Made by a program: the position numbers and the translations under genes
Part shown: one piece after another, positions 1 through 7,772 of the stretch
How the letters are laid out: each line of letters begins with the position of its first letter
Position numbering within the stretch: the stretch's first letter is position 1
Notes under the pieces: generated by a model
Told to the model about the DNA's origin: nothing
Databases searched by the model: none
What the model saw: the letters and a program-made list of their open reading frames with translations, nothing else
DNA from: Chrysiogenia bacterium
GTDB taxonomy: Bacteria; JAGRBM01
NCBI GenBank assembly: GCA_020434085.1
Contig: JAGRBM010000130.1
Span: forward strand, 1-13,238
Length of the DNA stretch: 13,238 nt
Direction: 5' to 3'

Positions 1-758
1 GTAAAGAAACCACCGCTTCCTTGGATAAAGTGCGCTTTTCGCTCGCCCGACATTTGAAGACGTTCCAAACCCCTCAGCTCCCGAAAACGGCGATCTCGCC
101 AAAGCATCTGCCAAGTTGCAACTTGCCATGCGAAATATTCACGGGTAGAGCGAGCGTAGCTTGCATGCAATCGCCAATGTTTTGCATCTTCGGAATCATT
201 ATCCGCTGCTGGGGCCTCGCTTCTGAGAGTTGGAAATGCAGCCAAAAGCATCGTGCGCAACGCATCCGATATGCCATGTGAAAAAATGTCAGTAGCTGCC
301 GTAATGGCCATCAACTCTGCCGTAGCAAAATTTGTGACAATTTGATTTTCGGACGTCAGCGACGAAATCGCGTTCTTGCAGCGTTCTGCCAGCGCCTGAT
401 TTCGTTGTGCCTGCAGCTCGTCTCTGGCGTGTTTGACTTGAAGTGTGGCGATGCGAATCCTTTGCCACACTAGAAGACCGCCAATAATTGCAGCTATCGC
501 AGTGCAAACCTTAATCCAGAGATCAAGCAAGTCTGTCGCCGATATCGATGTATTTGGAGCAGAGATAGTCGCCTTCTCAGTGTAACCGGTTCTCTGGTTA
601 AGCGCTGGCAACTGTATTTCGTATACAAGGTGCGTTTCTGAGGTCTTCGATGGGATGAAGCTATCATAGTGGACCCAACCAATAGCGGTCGCTCCGACAA
701 CGAAAACCGTCAGAGCTACTACGAGCGGCACCCAAGGGAAACGAACTTCATGCTCCAT
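1..758 (-). CDS. Hypothetical two-helix membrane protein with coiled coil, 3' end cut by the window edge
   Basis: Reading the minus strand from ATG at 758-756 gives 252 codons with no stop to the window edge, so the C-terminus is missing. A Shine-Dalgarno AGAGGA at 765-770 lies seven bases before the ATG. A first hydrophobic helix spans residues ~8-29. About 50 polar residues follow, then a second helix at ~78-98 (core AIAAIIGGLLVW). Residues ~100-160 form a charged, probably coiled-coil helix (RIATLQVKHARDELQAQRNQ), followed by an Arg/Trp-rich stretch. This suggests an inner-membrane protein with a long cytoplasmic C-terminal part. I do not recognise the family. The helix followed by QALAERCKNAISSL loosely recalls membrane proteins that carry pentapeptide repeats further on, but this is only a resemblance. 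It starts 41 bp after the acyl-CoA synthetase stop. Its base composition (about 52% G/C over the first 180 bases) is clearly lower than its neighbours, hinting at different ancestry. The frame is secure; the function is unknown. Confidence 0.72.
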   Translation of the reverse strand, partial: MEHEVRFPWVPLVVALTVFVVGATAIGWVHYDSFIPSKTSETHLVYEIQLPALNQRTGYTEKATISAPNTSISATDLLDLWIKVCTAIAAIIGGLLVWQRIRIATLQVKHARDELQAQRNQALAERCKNAISSLTSENQIVTNFATAELMAITAATDIFSHGISDALRTMLLAAFPTLRSEAPAADNDSEDAKHWRLHASYARSTREYFAWQVATWQMLWRDRRFRELRGLERLQMSGERKAHFIQGSGGFF

Positions 759-799
759 TCTTGATCCTCTGGTCCCACTATATGGCAGCGAACGGTCCC

Positions 800-2410
800 C
801 TACCACTTCCAATCCTTGAACATCTCCCGCAATTTCAGCTTCTGAATCTTTCCGGTGCTGGTGTGGGGGATTTCCTCGACGTAGGTGTAGGCCTCGGGGA
901 GCCACCACTTGGCGAATTTGTCCTTGATGAACTCGTTGAGATCTTCCTTGGTCGGCTTCTTTCCGTCCTCGGGGACGATGACGGCCAGCGGGCGCTCGTC
1001 CCACTTGGGGTGGACGATGGCGATGACGGCCGCTTCGCGCACGTCGGGGTGGGCAACGAGGGCGTTTTCGAGATCCACCGAGCTGATCCACTCACCGCCG
1101 GACTTGATGACGTCCTTGGTGCGGTCGGTGAGCTTCACATAGCCCTCGGGGTCGATCACCGCGATGTCGCCGGTGCGGAACCACCCGTCGCTCGTCCACT
1201 TGTCGGGGTCGGCGCCGTTCATATAGCCCGAGGCCACCCACGGCCCGCGCACCTGCAGCTCGCCCATGGTCGTCTCATCCCAGGGTGCGACGCCCTCGTC
1301 GGAGACCACGCGGCACTCCACGTAGGGAAGGGGGAGTCCCTGCTTGGTGAGGTAGGTGACCTGCTCTTTCTCCGGCAGGGATTTGAGCGAGTGTTTGAGG
1401 TAGCCGAAGGTGCCCAGCGGCGAGAGCTCGGTCATGCCCCAGGCCTGCATGACGCGCAGTCCGTGCTCGGCAAGGCCGAGGATGAGGCTCTCCGGAGGGG
1501 CCGAGCCGCCGCAGGCCGCGCGGCATCCGGGGGTGAGCTTCCACTTGCCCGGATTTTTGGTGAGCTCGCCGAGGATCCCCGACCAGATCGTCGGCACGCC
1601 GGCGGCCAGCGTGATCTGTTCCTTGTCGAGAAGGTCGAGCGTGGTGAGCGCATCGAGGAACGGACCTGGGAAGACGTACTTCGCTCCCACCATCAGCGCG
1701 GCGAAGGGAATGCCCCAGCCGTTGGCGTGAAAGAGCGGGACGATCGAGAGAATGGAATCGCTGTTGGCGATGGCGTTGCAGTCCACCATGCAGCTCGCAA
1801 AGCTGTGCATCACCGTGCCGCGGTGGGAATACACGACGCCCTTGGGGCGGCCCGTCGTGCCGGAGGTGTAACAGATGCCCAGCGCGTCGTTCTCGGAGAA
1901 TTCGGGATAGTCCCAGTTCTCGTCGGTCGCAGTGGCGAGGAGCTCCTCGTAGTCGAGCGTTCCCTCGGGCAGCGGCTTGTCGTCGTGACGGATCACGATG
2001 ATTTTTTCGAACTGGTAGTCCTTGATGACGTCTTCGAGGAGCTCGTAGAGCACGTCGTCGACGATGACGTATTTATCCCCGGCGTCTTTGGCGATGTAGG
2101 AGATGTCGCTGGGATGCAGGCGCAGGTTGAGCGTGTGCAGCACCCCGCCGCCGCAGATGATCCCGAAGTAGCTCTCGAGATGCCGGTAGTGATTCCAGGC
2201 CAGCGTGGCGACGCGGTCGCCCTTCTTCATGCCCAGTTTCTGGAGCGCCTGCGCGAACTTTCGCGTGCGCTGGTAATACTCGCCGTAGGTGTAGCGGTGC
2301 TCGACCTTGCCCGGCAGCAGTGAGACGATTTCGGTGTCTTTGAAAAGCGTGCCCGCCCGCTCGAGAATCGGCGGAAGCGTCAGTTGGTAGTTCATCATCA
2401 GGCCGTCCAT
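800..2410 (-). CDS. Medium/long-chain fatty acyl-CoA synthetase (AMP-forming)
   Basis: This 536-residue cytoplasmic enzyme of the ANL (adenylate-forming) superfamily activates a carboxylic acid to acyl-AMP and then acyl-CoA. All core motifs are present: P-loop [11 protein letters not shown] at 181-191, A5 motif [10 protein letters not shown] at 321-330, GWFRTGD at 409-415 with the ribose-binding Asp, hinge region [15 protein letters not shown] at 429-443, and C-terminal TGKIQK at 519-524 with the catalytic Lys at 521. Length and the opening [12 protein letters not shown] resemble AlkK/FadD-type fatty acid ligases. An ATG at 2431 is in frame, but the ATG at 2410 is preferred because the purine run AAGGGGGGA sits about eight bases before it and nothing comparable precedes 2431. 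It lies downstream of the Nramp-like gene (92 bp gap). With the acyl-CoA dehydrogenase further up it suggests fatty acid breakdown. Family assignment is firm; chain-length preference is inferred. Confidence 0.93.
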   Translation of the reverse strand: MDGLMMNYQLTLPPILERAGTLFKDTEIVSLLPGKVEHRYTYGEYYQRTRKFAQALQKLGMKKGDRVATLAWNHYRHLESYFGIICGGGVLHTLNLRLHPSDISYIAKDAGDKYVIVDDVLYELLEDVIKDYQFEKIIVIRHDDKPLPEGTLDYEELLATATDENWDYPEFSENDALGICYTSGTTGRPKGVVYSHRGTVMHSFASCMVDCNAIANSDSILSIVPLFHANGWGIPFAALMVGAKYVFPGPFLDALTTLDLLDKEQITLAAGVPTIWSGILGELTKNPGKWKLTPGCRAACGGSAPPESLILGLAEHGLRVMQAWGMTELSPLGTFGYLKHSLKSLPEKEQVTYLTKQGLPLPYVECRVVSDEGVAPWDETTMGELQVRGPWVASGYMNGADPDKWTSDGWFRTGDIAVIDPEGYVKLTDRTKDVIKSGGEWISSVDLENALVAHPDVREAAVIAIVHPKWDERPLAVIVPEDGKKPTKEDLNEFIKDKFAKWWLPEAYTYVEEIPHTSTGKIQKLKLREMFKDWKW

Positions 2411-2502
2411 GGCACTGATCCCCCCTTGCATCGCGAGATGTGGCGGGGGACTTTAACACAGGGATTGCTGCAGGGAAGGTGCAAAATATTTGCTGGTTCA
2501 GC

Positions 2503-4008
2503 TCAGCCCAGCAACCGGATGCCGGCCAGATCGAGGAAGTAGAGCAGCGCAAAACCTCCATAGAACGCGCCGGCGGCAAGCATCCCGGCAACGGTGAGCG
2601 GTCCGGGCCGGTGGGCGCGCGGCAGCCGCGCGAGGTTGAGGTAGAGAGTGAGCCCCACCACAAAGGGGGTGTGCGCGGTGGCGATGATGCCGCCGATCGA
2701 GAGGAGGGTGACCGGATCGGGCACGATGAGGAATGCAATCAGCGGCAGGCCCGTCGCCCACACGATGGCGTAGGCGTTCTTCAGGCGCAGGCGGGTGGTT
2801 AGATCCACATGGACAGTCCCGCTGACTTTGGCGAGAAGCTCGATGGCGCGACGCGGTGGTTGTTCGTCTTCGTCGCCCCGTGACTGGCGCCGACCCAGAA
2901 CGAGTAAGGTGGCGTCGGCAAAGGTGCGGCTCCAGCCATCCTGGTTGGCGAGTACGGTACCGCCCAGCGCGATCACCACGATGGCGATGAGCATCCAGAA
3001 CCCGGCCGGACCCCAGACCTGCGAGAGCAGGCCTGCCAGGTCCCGCGCGACATCGGTCCCTTGCGGCACGCTTCCCTGACCGCCCAGGAGTTCGGCGCCG
3101 AGGATCAGGAACGAGATCAGCACCAGAGCACCGGTGAAAACACCGGTGGCGGCCGCAAGCGAGGTGATCGCCCGCCAGCGCGAGAGCAGCGCGTCGCGTT
3201 CCTCCACGTTGTCGCCGTGAAGTTCACGCTCATCCTCGCGGTTGCCATCCTCGCTCAGACCTCCCAGATACGGGCCGCCATAGCCGCGCGTGGCCACCCA
3301 ATAGGAATACCAGGTAATCCCGATCGCACCGGCCAGGATGTACCCCACCCATGGCAGCACGAAGTAGGGGTCGGCCCCCTTGGGCAGGTGGGGCTGTATC
3401 CCATCAAGCAGCGCGTGCGGATGGGAAAACACACGCGCTGCACTGACAATGGCAAGCGCCACCATGAAGAAGGCCATCCAGCGTGAGGCCCGTTCGACTG
3501 CGCCATACTTGCCGGTAACCACCAGCGCGCCGCTGCCGAGCAGGATGAAGATGGTGTACATGGCCTGCGAGCCCGGAAACGCGACCATGAAGGCGCTGCC
3601 CACCAACGAGGCAATGCCTGAAACGCCTGCAATACAGGCCAGTAACTGTGGGCCAAACAACAGCCACACCGCCCAGTTCGTCGGCCCGGGAAGGGTGGCA
3701 TAGCCGTCCAGAAGGGTGCGTCCGGAGACTACCGGGTAGCGTGCGGCCTCCCGAATCATCAGCCACATGAACCCGAAGACCAATAGTGCGATCCAGAAGA
3801 GCTCGTAGCCGTACTTCGCCCCGATGCGCGGGGTGAACAGAACCGAGCCGGACCCTACCGAGGAAACCATCCAGAGAATTCCGGGACCCAGCCAGCGAAA
3901 CAGTTGCGTTCCGCTGGGCGGAATTGCGATGCGGGATCGAACGTGCGACTCGATCGGGTACCTCCTCTGCAGTCGGGGAATCAAGCAAACGCGTCGGAGC
4001 CGACACAA
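2503..4008 (-). CDS. Nramp-superfamily (SLC11-like) transporter lacking canonical metal-binding motifs
   Basis: This is an inner-membrane protein of about 500 residues with roughly eleven hydrophobic segments. The first, GPGILWMVSSVGSG at 41-54 followed by RIGAKYGYELFW (61-72), aligns with the opening of Nramp metal transporters (GPG..., AGAQYGY.LLW). Canonical Nramps carry DPGN in TM1 and MPH in TM6, which supply the Mn/Fe ligands. Here the DPGN position reads GSGS and the TM6 position reads ITW (GAIGITWYSYW, 228-238), so the Asp, Asn and Met ligands are all absent. A charged loop with many acidic residues lies at ~251-277 and another at ~373-388. The substrate therefore cannot be assumed to be Mn or Fe. 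The only conventional start in front of the body is TTG at 4008, without a clear ribosome site; TTG at 3984 is also in frame, and an ATC codon at 3954 follows a strong Shine-Dalgarno. Superfamily call is good; substrate and exact start are uncertain. Confidence 0.8.
   Translation of the reverse strand: MCRLRRVCLIPRLQRRYPIESHVRSRIAIPPSGTQLFRWLGPGILWMVSSVGSGSVLFTPRIGAKYGYELFWIALLVFGFMWLMIREAARYPVVSGRTLLDGYATLPGPTNWAVWLLFGPQLLACIAGVSGIASLVGSAFMVAFPGSQAMYTIFILLGSGALVVTGKYGAVERASRWMAFFMVALAIVSAARVFSHPHALLDGIQPHLPKGADPYFVLPWVGYILAGAIGITWYSYWVATRGYGGPYLGGLSEDGNREDERELHGDNVEERDALLSRWRAITSLAAATGVFTGALVLISFLILGAELLGGQGSVPQGTDVARDLAGLLSQVWGPAGFWMLIAIVVIALGGTVLANQDGWSRTFADATLLVLGRRQSRGDEDEQPPRRAIELLAKVSGTVHVDLTTRLRLKNAYAIVWATGLPLIAFLIVPDPVTLLSIGGIIATAHTPFVVGLTLYLNLARLPRAHRPGPLTVAGMLAAGAFYGGFALLYFLDLAGIRLLG
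3952..3968 (-). promoter_or_regulatory. Strong Shine-Dalgarno placed before an in-frame ATC codon in the Nramp-like gene
   Basis: On the minus strand AGAGGAGG (3968-3961) is followed six bases later by ATC (3954-3952), in frame with the transporter. No ATG, GTG or TTG stands at that spacing. Translation from there would give a short N-terminus of about 20 residues before TM1, a sensible length for this family. It may mark a rare ATC start, or may be chance complementarity inside the coding region of the TTG start at 4008. Confidence 0.4.
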
Positions 4009-4120
4009 GAAATGGGTAGCATGATCGCGAAGGAGGGCAACCGTGCTGCCCGTACGGAAAGTCTGGCGAGAAGACGGAGCCCCGCGCTGTGCGCTGCGAC
4101 GGGAGCTGAGAGAAAACGCG

Positions 4121-4405
4121 CTAGGGGTTTGAGCGCGCCCTCTGGAGCCGCGGCGCGATTTCCGTCACGGCCAGGTAGAGCGCGAGCCCGGCGAAGGCCA
4201 GCACGAACTCGACGGCATAGAGCCGCCGGGCCACCAGCAAATCGGCATCGATGTTGTTGGCCACCTCGCCGAGCAGGCCGCTCACCTCGCCCGGGGCGAT
4301 GGCGTAGAAGATCTGGTAGAGGGTATGGGCGATCTCCGCAACGAAGCCGGCGATGATGGCCACGTGCACAATCAGCCAGGGCGTGGTCTTGGCGGACTCA
4401 CTCAT
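4121..4405 (-). CDS. Small hypothetical membrane protein, two helices (94 aa)
   Basis: The 94-residue product has two hydrophobic segments, residues ~10-35 (LIVHVAIIAGFVAEIAHTLY) and ~62-84 (YAVEFVLAFAGLALYLAV), joined by a 25-residue polar loop with several acidic residues, and a short basic C-terminus (APRLQRARSNP). It is most likely an inner-membrane protein with the loop on one side. The ATG at 4405 is preceded by GGGAG about eight bases upstream. It starts 44 bp after the stop of the preceding 111-residue membrane protein, so the two and the acyl-CoA dehydrogenase probably share a transcript. I recognise no family and no catalytic motif. Confidence 0.72.
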   Translation of the reverse strand: MSESAKTTPWLIVHVAIIAGFVAEIAHTLYQIFYAIAPGEVSGLLGEVANNIDADLLVARRLYAVEFVLAFAGLALYLAVTEIAPRLQRARSNP

Positions 4406-4449
4406 GGGGGCGCTCCCGGAATTTGAAGTGCCGCGATTCTAACACAGCT

Positions 4450-4785
4450 TCACTCTTTGTCGGCAGAGAGTTTTTCGATGATGGCCAGGTAGCGCCGCTC
4501 GGTTTTGACGAAGTAGTAGATGATGAAGAGAAAACTGGTGAACCCCAGCAGCGTCCCCAGCATCAGGACCGGCGAGAGCATGGCGAGAACCTCGATGCTC
4601 TTTCCCGAGAGCGTGCCGTTCTGGTAGCCCTCCATCACATGCCAGGGGTTGGCAAGCTGCGGAACGGCCCAGACGAGCACCACGCTGAAGGTGACCCAAG
4701 CCACGAGCGTCGGGCCGATGATCGGTCCGCCAAGGCGGTTGCGGCGCGCGCGCTCGGAAACAAAGTGCTGGTCGTCGGGTGTCAT
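4450..4785 (-). CDS. Small hypothetical membrane protein translationally coupled to acyl-CoA dehydrogenase (111 aa)
   Basis: The ATG at 4785-4783 shares its A with the TGA stop of the acyl-CoA dehydrogenase (TGATG junction), so translation is probably coupled. The 111-residue product has a basic N-terminal tail (ERARRNRLGG), a helix at ~22-41, a short polar loop containing a possible sequon-like NGT, a second helix at ~64-92 (VLMLGTLLGFTSFLFIIYYF), and a charged tail ending in KLSADKE. The positive-inside rule places both ends in the cytoplasm. The frame is open further upstream inside the dehydrogenase, but those starts would read another gene's DNA out of frame, so the coupled ATG is chosen. 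Function is unknown. Coupling to the dehydrogenase suggests a role linked to it, perhaps membrane tethering, but this is inference only. Confidence 0.78.
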   Translation of the reverse strand: MTPDDQHFVSERARRNRLGGPIIGPTLVAWVTFSVVLVWAVPQLANPWHVMEGYQNGTLSGKSIEVLAMLSPVLMLGTLLGFTSFLFIIYYFVKTERRYLAIIEKLSADKE

Positions 4786-5993
4786 CACTTGAGCATCTCC
4801 CTTGCGATGGTGAGCGTCTGGATCTCGCTGGTGCCGCCGCCGATCTCGAACATCTTGGCATCGCGCATGAGTTTTTCCACCGGTGCTTCGCGCATATAGC
4901 CGCTGCCGCCCATGATCTGGATGGCATCGAGCGCCACGCGCACCGCTTCCTGCGAGCAGTAGAGTTTGGCCGTGCTGGCGGTCTTGTCGTCGAGCTTGCC
5001 CTTCTTCTGCATCCACACGAGCTTGAAGATGAGGTTGCGGGCGTTCTCGAGCGAGACGTTCATGCGCGCCAGCTTGTCCTGGATGAGCTGGTAACCGGCA
5101 ATGGTCTGGCCGAAGGCCTCGCGCTCTTTCGCAAACTTCACGCTCTCTTCCACGCAGCGCTCGATAATCCCAAGGCACATGGCCGGCATCACCGCGCGCT
5201 CATGCTGGAGCGTTCCCTTGGCATCGCCCTTGCGTGAGCTTCCCGCGTCTTCGGGCTGCGGGCCCAGAATGCGGTCGCGCGGCACGCGCACCTCGTCCAT
5301 GAAGATCTCGCCGGTGGGCGAATCCCACATGCCCATCTTCGGCATGGGCGCGCCGGTGGTGAGGTCCGGGTCGCCGCGCTCGAGCACAAAGGCGCGCACC
5401 GGGGGCTTTTCATCGCCGCCTGTTTCGAGGCGCGCGTAAATGAGCATCACGTCGGCGAAAGGCGCGTTCGAGATGAAGGTCTTCTGGCCGGCCAGGACAA
5501 AGTGATCGCCATCAATGCGCGCGCGGGCACGCATGCTGCCAAAGGCATCCGAGCCCGAGGTCGTCTCGGTGAGCGCCCAGCAACCGACTTTCTCCATGGT
5601 GAAGACCGGGTAGGCGAATCGCTCGCGTTGCTCCTCGGTTCCCTGCTGGGAGATTGCCGTGGCGCAGCCGAGCGTCGCCACGAGCGCCATGCAGAAGCCC
5701 GGCGAGACGCGCGAGATTTCCTTGAACACGATGGCCGGAATCATCGGGTCGATCCCGCCGGGAAGGGCGCCCGCCGTGGTTGCAGGCTTCTCGCCCTCAT
5801 CCTTGCCTTCGCGTTTGCTGAACGATCCCTTTACCTGGCCCGCAAAGCCCATCTGCTTGCCGAATTTCTTGAGGATTTCATAAGGGAGCATCTCGCCCGA
5901 CTCGAGTTTTTCCAGGTGCGGCGCGATCTCCTTCTCGGCGAACATCCGCACCGCCTGCTCGATCATGCGCTGGGTATCGGTGAGCTCGAACAT
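4785..5993 (-). CDS. Acyl-CoA dehydrogenase (FAD-dependent)
   Basis: The 402-residue flavoenzyme should oxidise an acyl-CoA to the trans-2-enoyl-CoA and pass electrons to electron-transfer flavoprotein. Order: N-terminal helical domain (1-~130) starting FELTDTQRMI, FAD-binding beta domain with CWALTETTSGSDA (138-150) and QKTFISNA (170-177), and C-terminal helical domain with the typical AFGQ.I..YQ (293-301), IMGGSGYMRE (360-369) and GGGTSEIQ (385-392). The usual Glu of the EGTSEIQ signature is Gly here. Instead Glu265 in LQHERAVMP aligns with helix-G Glu of isovaleryl-CoA and long-chain enzymes, where that residue is the catalytic base. A charged Lys/Glu-rich insertion sits at ~55-72. The ATG at 5993 is chosen because GGAGGA (6001-6006) precedes it by seven bases and the family normally starts here; upstream in-frame codons add a non-homologous extension. 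It heads a run of coupled genes with the 111-residue membrane protein. Substrate is not decidable from sequence. Confidence 0.92.
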   Translation of the reverse strand: MFELTDTQRMIEQAVRMFAEKEIAPHLEKLESGEMLPYEILKKFGKQMGFAGQVKGSFSKREGKDEGEKPATTAGALPGGIDPMIPAIVFKEISRVSPGFCMALVATLGCATAISQQGTEEQRERFAYPVFTMEKVGCWALTETTSGSDAFGSMRARARIDGDHFVLAGQKTFISNAPFADVMLIYARLETGGDEKPPVRAFVLERGDPDLTTGAPMPKMGMWDSPTGEIFMDEVRVPRDRILGPQPEDAGSSRKGDAKGTLQHERAVMPAMCLGIIERCVEESVKFAKEREAFGQTIAGYQLIQDKLARMNVSLENARNLIFKLVWMQKKGKLDDKTASTAKLYCSQEAVRVALDAIQIMGGSGYMREAPVEKLMRDAKMFEIGGGTSEIQTLTIAREMLK

Positions 5994-6073
5994 GAGGGGT
6001 TCCTCCGCGCGCTTCATTATACCGGGCGCGGCCGGGGAGGGGGCAGGAAATGGTAAGCGCAGCTCAGAAACGA

Positions 6074-6102
6074 AAACGGGCCGCGCAAAGCGCGGCCCGT
6101 TT
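6074..6102 (-). terminator. Rho-independent terminator of the aldehyde dehydrogenase gene
   Basis: A perfect 13-bp stem (AAACGGGCCGCGC pairing with GCGCGGCCCGTTT) with a three-base loop lies 21 bases past the aldehyde dehydrogenase stop. On the minus strand the stem runs straight into TTTTCGTTTC. It separates the aldehyde dehydrogenase from the acyl-CoA dehydrogenase, so the latter likely has its own promoter in the 6003-6073 region or is reached by read-through. Confidence 0.88.
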
Positions 6103-6123
6103 CTTTGTCGGTCTGAAAAGCGA

Positions 6124-7650
6124 TCAGTTTCCCAGCAGCGCGCCGATCTTGCCACCCAGACCCTGGCGGAAGGCGACCTTCATGCCCGAGAGCAGGGCGT
6201 TGTAGGTCTTGCGCGAGGCCGGATACATCGGCAGGGCCATGCCGCGCGCACCGAAGCGGTCGTGGTGCACGTGGTAGGCCTCGCACAGGTGGCGAAGGCC
6301 CTCATCGCCGTGGACGCGGCCGATGCCGCTTTCCTTCACGCCGCCCCACGGAGTCTCGGGCGCGGCGTGGGTCATCAGGACTTCGTTCACCATGGTGGTG
6401 CCGGCTTCCAGGCGCTCGGCAATGCGCTTGCCCTTGGCGGCGTCGGTCGTGAAGACGTAGGCATTGAGGCCAAAGGGCGAGTCGTTGGCGAGGCGCACGG
6501 CCTCTTCATCGGAATCGACGCGCATGATGGGCAGTGTCGGGCCGAAGGTCTCTTCCTGCATGCACTCCATGTCCTGGGTGACGCCGGTGAGAATGGTCGG
6601 GGCGAAAAACTGTCCGGGCAGGTTCTGCGGGCGCGAGCCGCCGGTGACGACCTTGGCGCCCGCGGCGATTGCGCTCTGCACGTGCTTCTCAACGATGTCC
6701 ACCTGGCCGGGATCGGTCATGGCGCCCACGTCGATGCCCTCGTCGAGGGGATTGCCCTGGCGGAGCTTCTGGGTCTTGCTGACGATGCGGTCGACGACCT
6801 GGTCGTAGACGTTGCGATGTACGTAGAGGCGCTCGACCGAAGCGCAGACCTGGCCGGAGTTGCCGAACGCGCCGAAGACGGCGCTCGTGGCGGCGCGCTC
6901 GACGTCGGCGTCCTCGCACACGATCATCGGGTCCTTGCCGCCCAGTTCCATGGTGCACTCGAGCAGGTGCTCACCGGCGGCTGCGGCAACTTTCTTGCCG
7001 ACGCCGGTCGAGCCGGTGAAGTTCACAAAATCCACGCCCATGCCGATCATCTCCGAAGCCAGCTTGCCCGGCGCCGTGACCACCTGGAAGACGTCGGCCG
7101 GAAGGCCCGCTTCGTCGAAGAGCTCGCGCATCTTGAGTGCGATGAGCGGGGTGAGCGAGGCGGGCTTCTGCACGACCACGTTGCCCGCCATGAGCGACAT
7201 GATGATCTCGCCGCCGGCGATGGTGAACGGGAAGTTCCAGGGGCTGATCACCAAGATCACGCCGCGCGGGCGGTAGTGGACGTAACTGGACTTGTGCTTG
7301 AACAGGTGCAGCGGGATCTGCTTCGGGGCAAGAATGCGCTCGGTGTTCTTGGCAAAGTAACCGGCCAGGTCGCAGATCGGAAAGATTTCCATCATCACCG
7401 ATTCCTGGAGGGTCTTGCCGTTCTCCATGGTGATGAGGCGCGCCACTTCATCGGCGCGGTCGACGAGCACCTCGCGGAAGCGCAGCATGTATTTGGCGCG
7501 TTCCTTGTAGCTTAGCGCCGCCCACTTGGGCGCCGCGGCACGGGCGCGGTCGATGGCGTCCTGCGCTTCTTTCTTTGTGAAGACCGGAACTTCGCCGATC
7601 TTGTCCCCGGTGGCGGGGTTGAAACTCTCAATCACCGACTTGCTGGCCAT
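6124..7650 (-). CDS. NAD(P)-dependent aldehyde dehydrogenase
   Basis: A complete 508-residue aldehyde dehydrogenase, oxidising an aldehyde to its carboxylate in the cytoplasm or at the membrane face. Visible motifs: ISPWNFPF with the oxyanion Asn139, cofactor-binding QKPASLTP with Lys162, FTGST at 211-215, general base Glu236 in MELGGKDP, nucleophile Cys269 in GQVCASVE, and EETFGP at 366-371. After the usual C-terminal region (WGGVKESGIGR, 435-445) comes a ~35-residue tail with KTYNALLSGMKVAFRQGLGG that could form an amphipathic helix, as in fatty aldehyde dehydrogenases that sit at membranes; this is suggestive only. The ATG at 7650 is chosen because AGGAGG (7660-7665) precedes it by nine bases and the homologous body begins at once; earlier in-frame codons read into the upstream regulatory region. 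A promoter-like sequence lies 58 bases upstream and an intrinsic terminator downstream, so it is probably a single-gene transcript. Confidence 0.93.
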   Translation of the reverse strand: MASKSVIESFNPATGDKIGEVPVFTKKEAQDAIDRARAAAPKWAALSYKERAKYMLRFREVLVDRADEVARLITMENGKTLQESVMMEIFPICDLAGYFAKNTERILAPKQIPLHLFKHKSSYVHYRPRGVILVISPWNFPFTIAGGEIIMSLMAGNVVVQKPASLTPLIALKMRELFDEAGLPADVFQVVTAPGKLASEMIGMGVDFVNFTGSTGVGKKVAAAAGEHLLECTMELGGKDPMIVCEDADVERAATSAVFGAFGNSGQVCASVERLYVHRNVYDQVVDRIVSKTQKLRQGNPLDEGIDVGAMTDPGQVDIVEKHVQSAIAAGAKVVTGGSRPQNLPGQFFAPTILTGVTQDMECMQEETFGPTLPIMRVDSDEEAVRLANDSPFGLNAYVFTTDAAKGKRIAERLEAGTTMVNEVLMTHAAPETPWGGVKESGIGRVHGDEGLRHLCEAYHVHHDRFGARGMALPMYPASRKTYNALLSGMKVAFRQGLGGKIGALLGN

Positions 7651-7707
7651 GTGCGTGTGCCTCCTGAGAATGAACTGGTGCCCGGACTGCCCGGTCCAGA
7701 AGGAGCG

Positions 7708-7737
7708 ATTGTGCCCGGCCCTGACGCCGGGCGTCAA
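7708..7737 (-). promoter_or_regulatory. Candidate sigma-70 promoter with embedded palindromic operator, upstream of aldehyde dehydrogenase
   Basis: On the minus strand TTGACG (7737-7732) is separated by 18 bp from CACAAT (7713-7708), giving a start near 7701 and a leader of about 50 bases. A perfect 15-bp palindrome, TGACGCC-C-GGCGTCA (7722-7736), overlaps the -35 box and spacer, where a repressor would block polymerase. The -10 box matches the consensus at only four positions, so the promoter is tentative; the palindrome is directly visible. Confidence 0.45.
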
Positions 7738-7772
7738 ACCCGCGGTGAGGGGCGTTCAGAAAGGGGCGTTTA

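Noticed and set aside
289-700. Two short minus-strand frames in the left 700 bases
   Set aside because: They lie in other frames of the longer uninterrupted edge gene (758 to 1), which has the better start and membrane-helix pattern.
761-2323. 520-codon open frame on the plus strand
   Set aside because: It is antisense to the acyl-CoA synthetase, whose motifs are complete. Its product is low-complexity (runs of Val, Asp, Gly, His) as expected from the complement of GC-rich codons, with no ribosome site.
4009-4120. Possible riboswitch upstream of the Nramp-like gene
   Set aside because: Short stems such as GGGCA/TGCCC are visible, and CTGAGAG occurs on the other strand, but I could not fit the manganese, magnesium or TPP aptamer consensus in the direction of the gene.
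5965-7515. 516-codon open frame on the plus strand
   Set aside because: It is antisense to the aldehyde dehydrogenase and the dehydrogenase start, runs through the terminator, and gives a His/Ala/Gly-rich shadow protein without domains.
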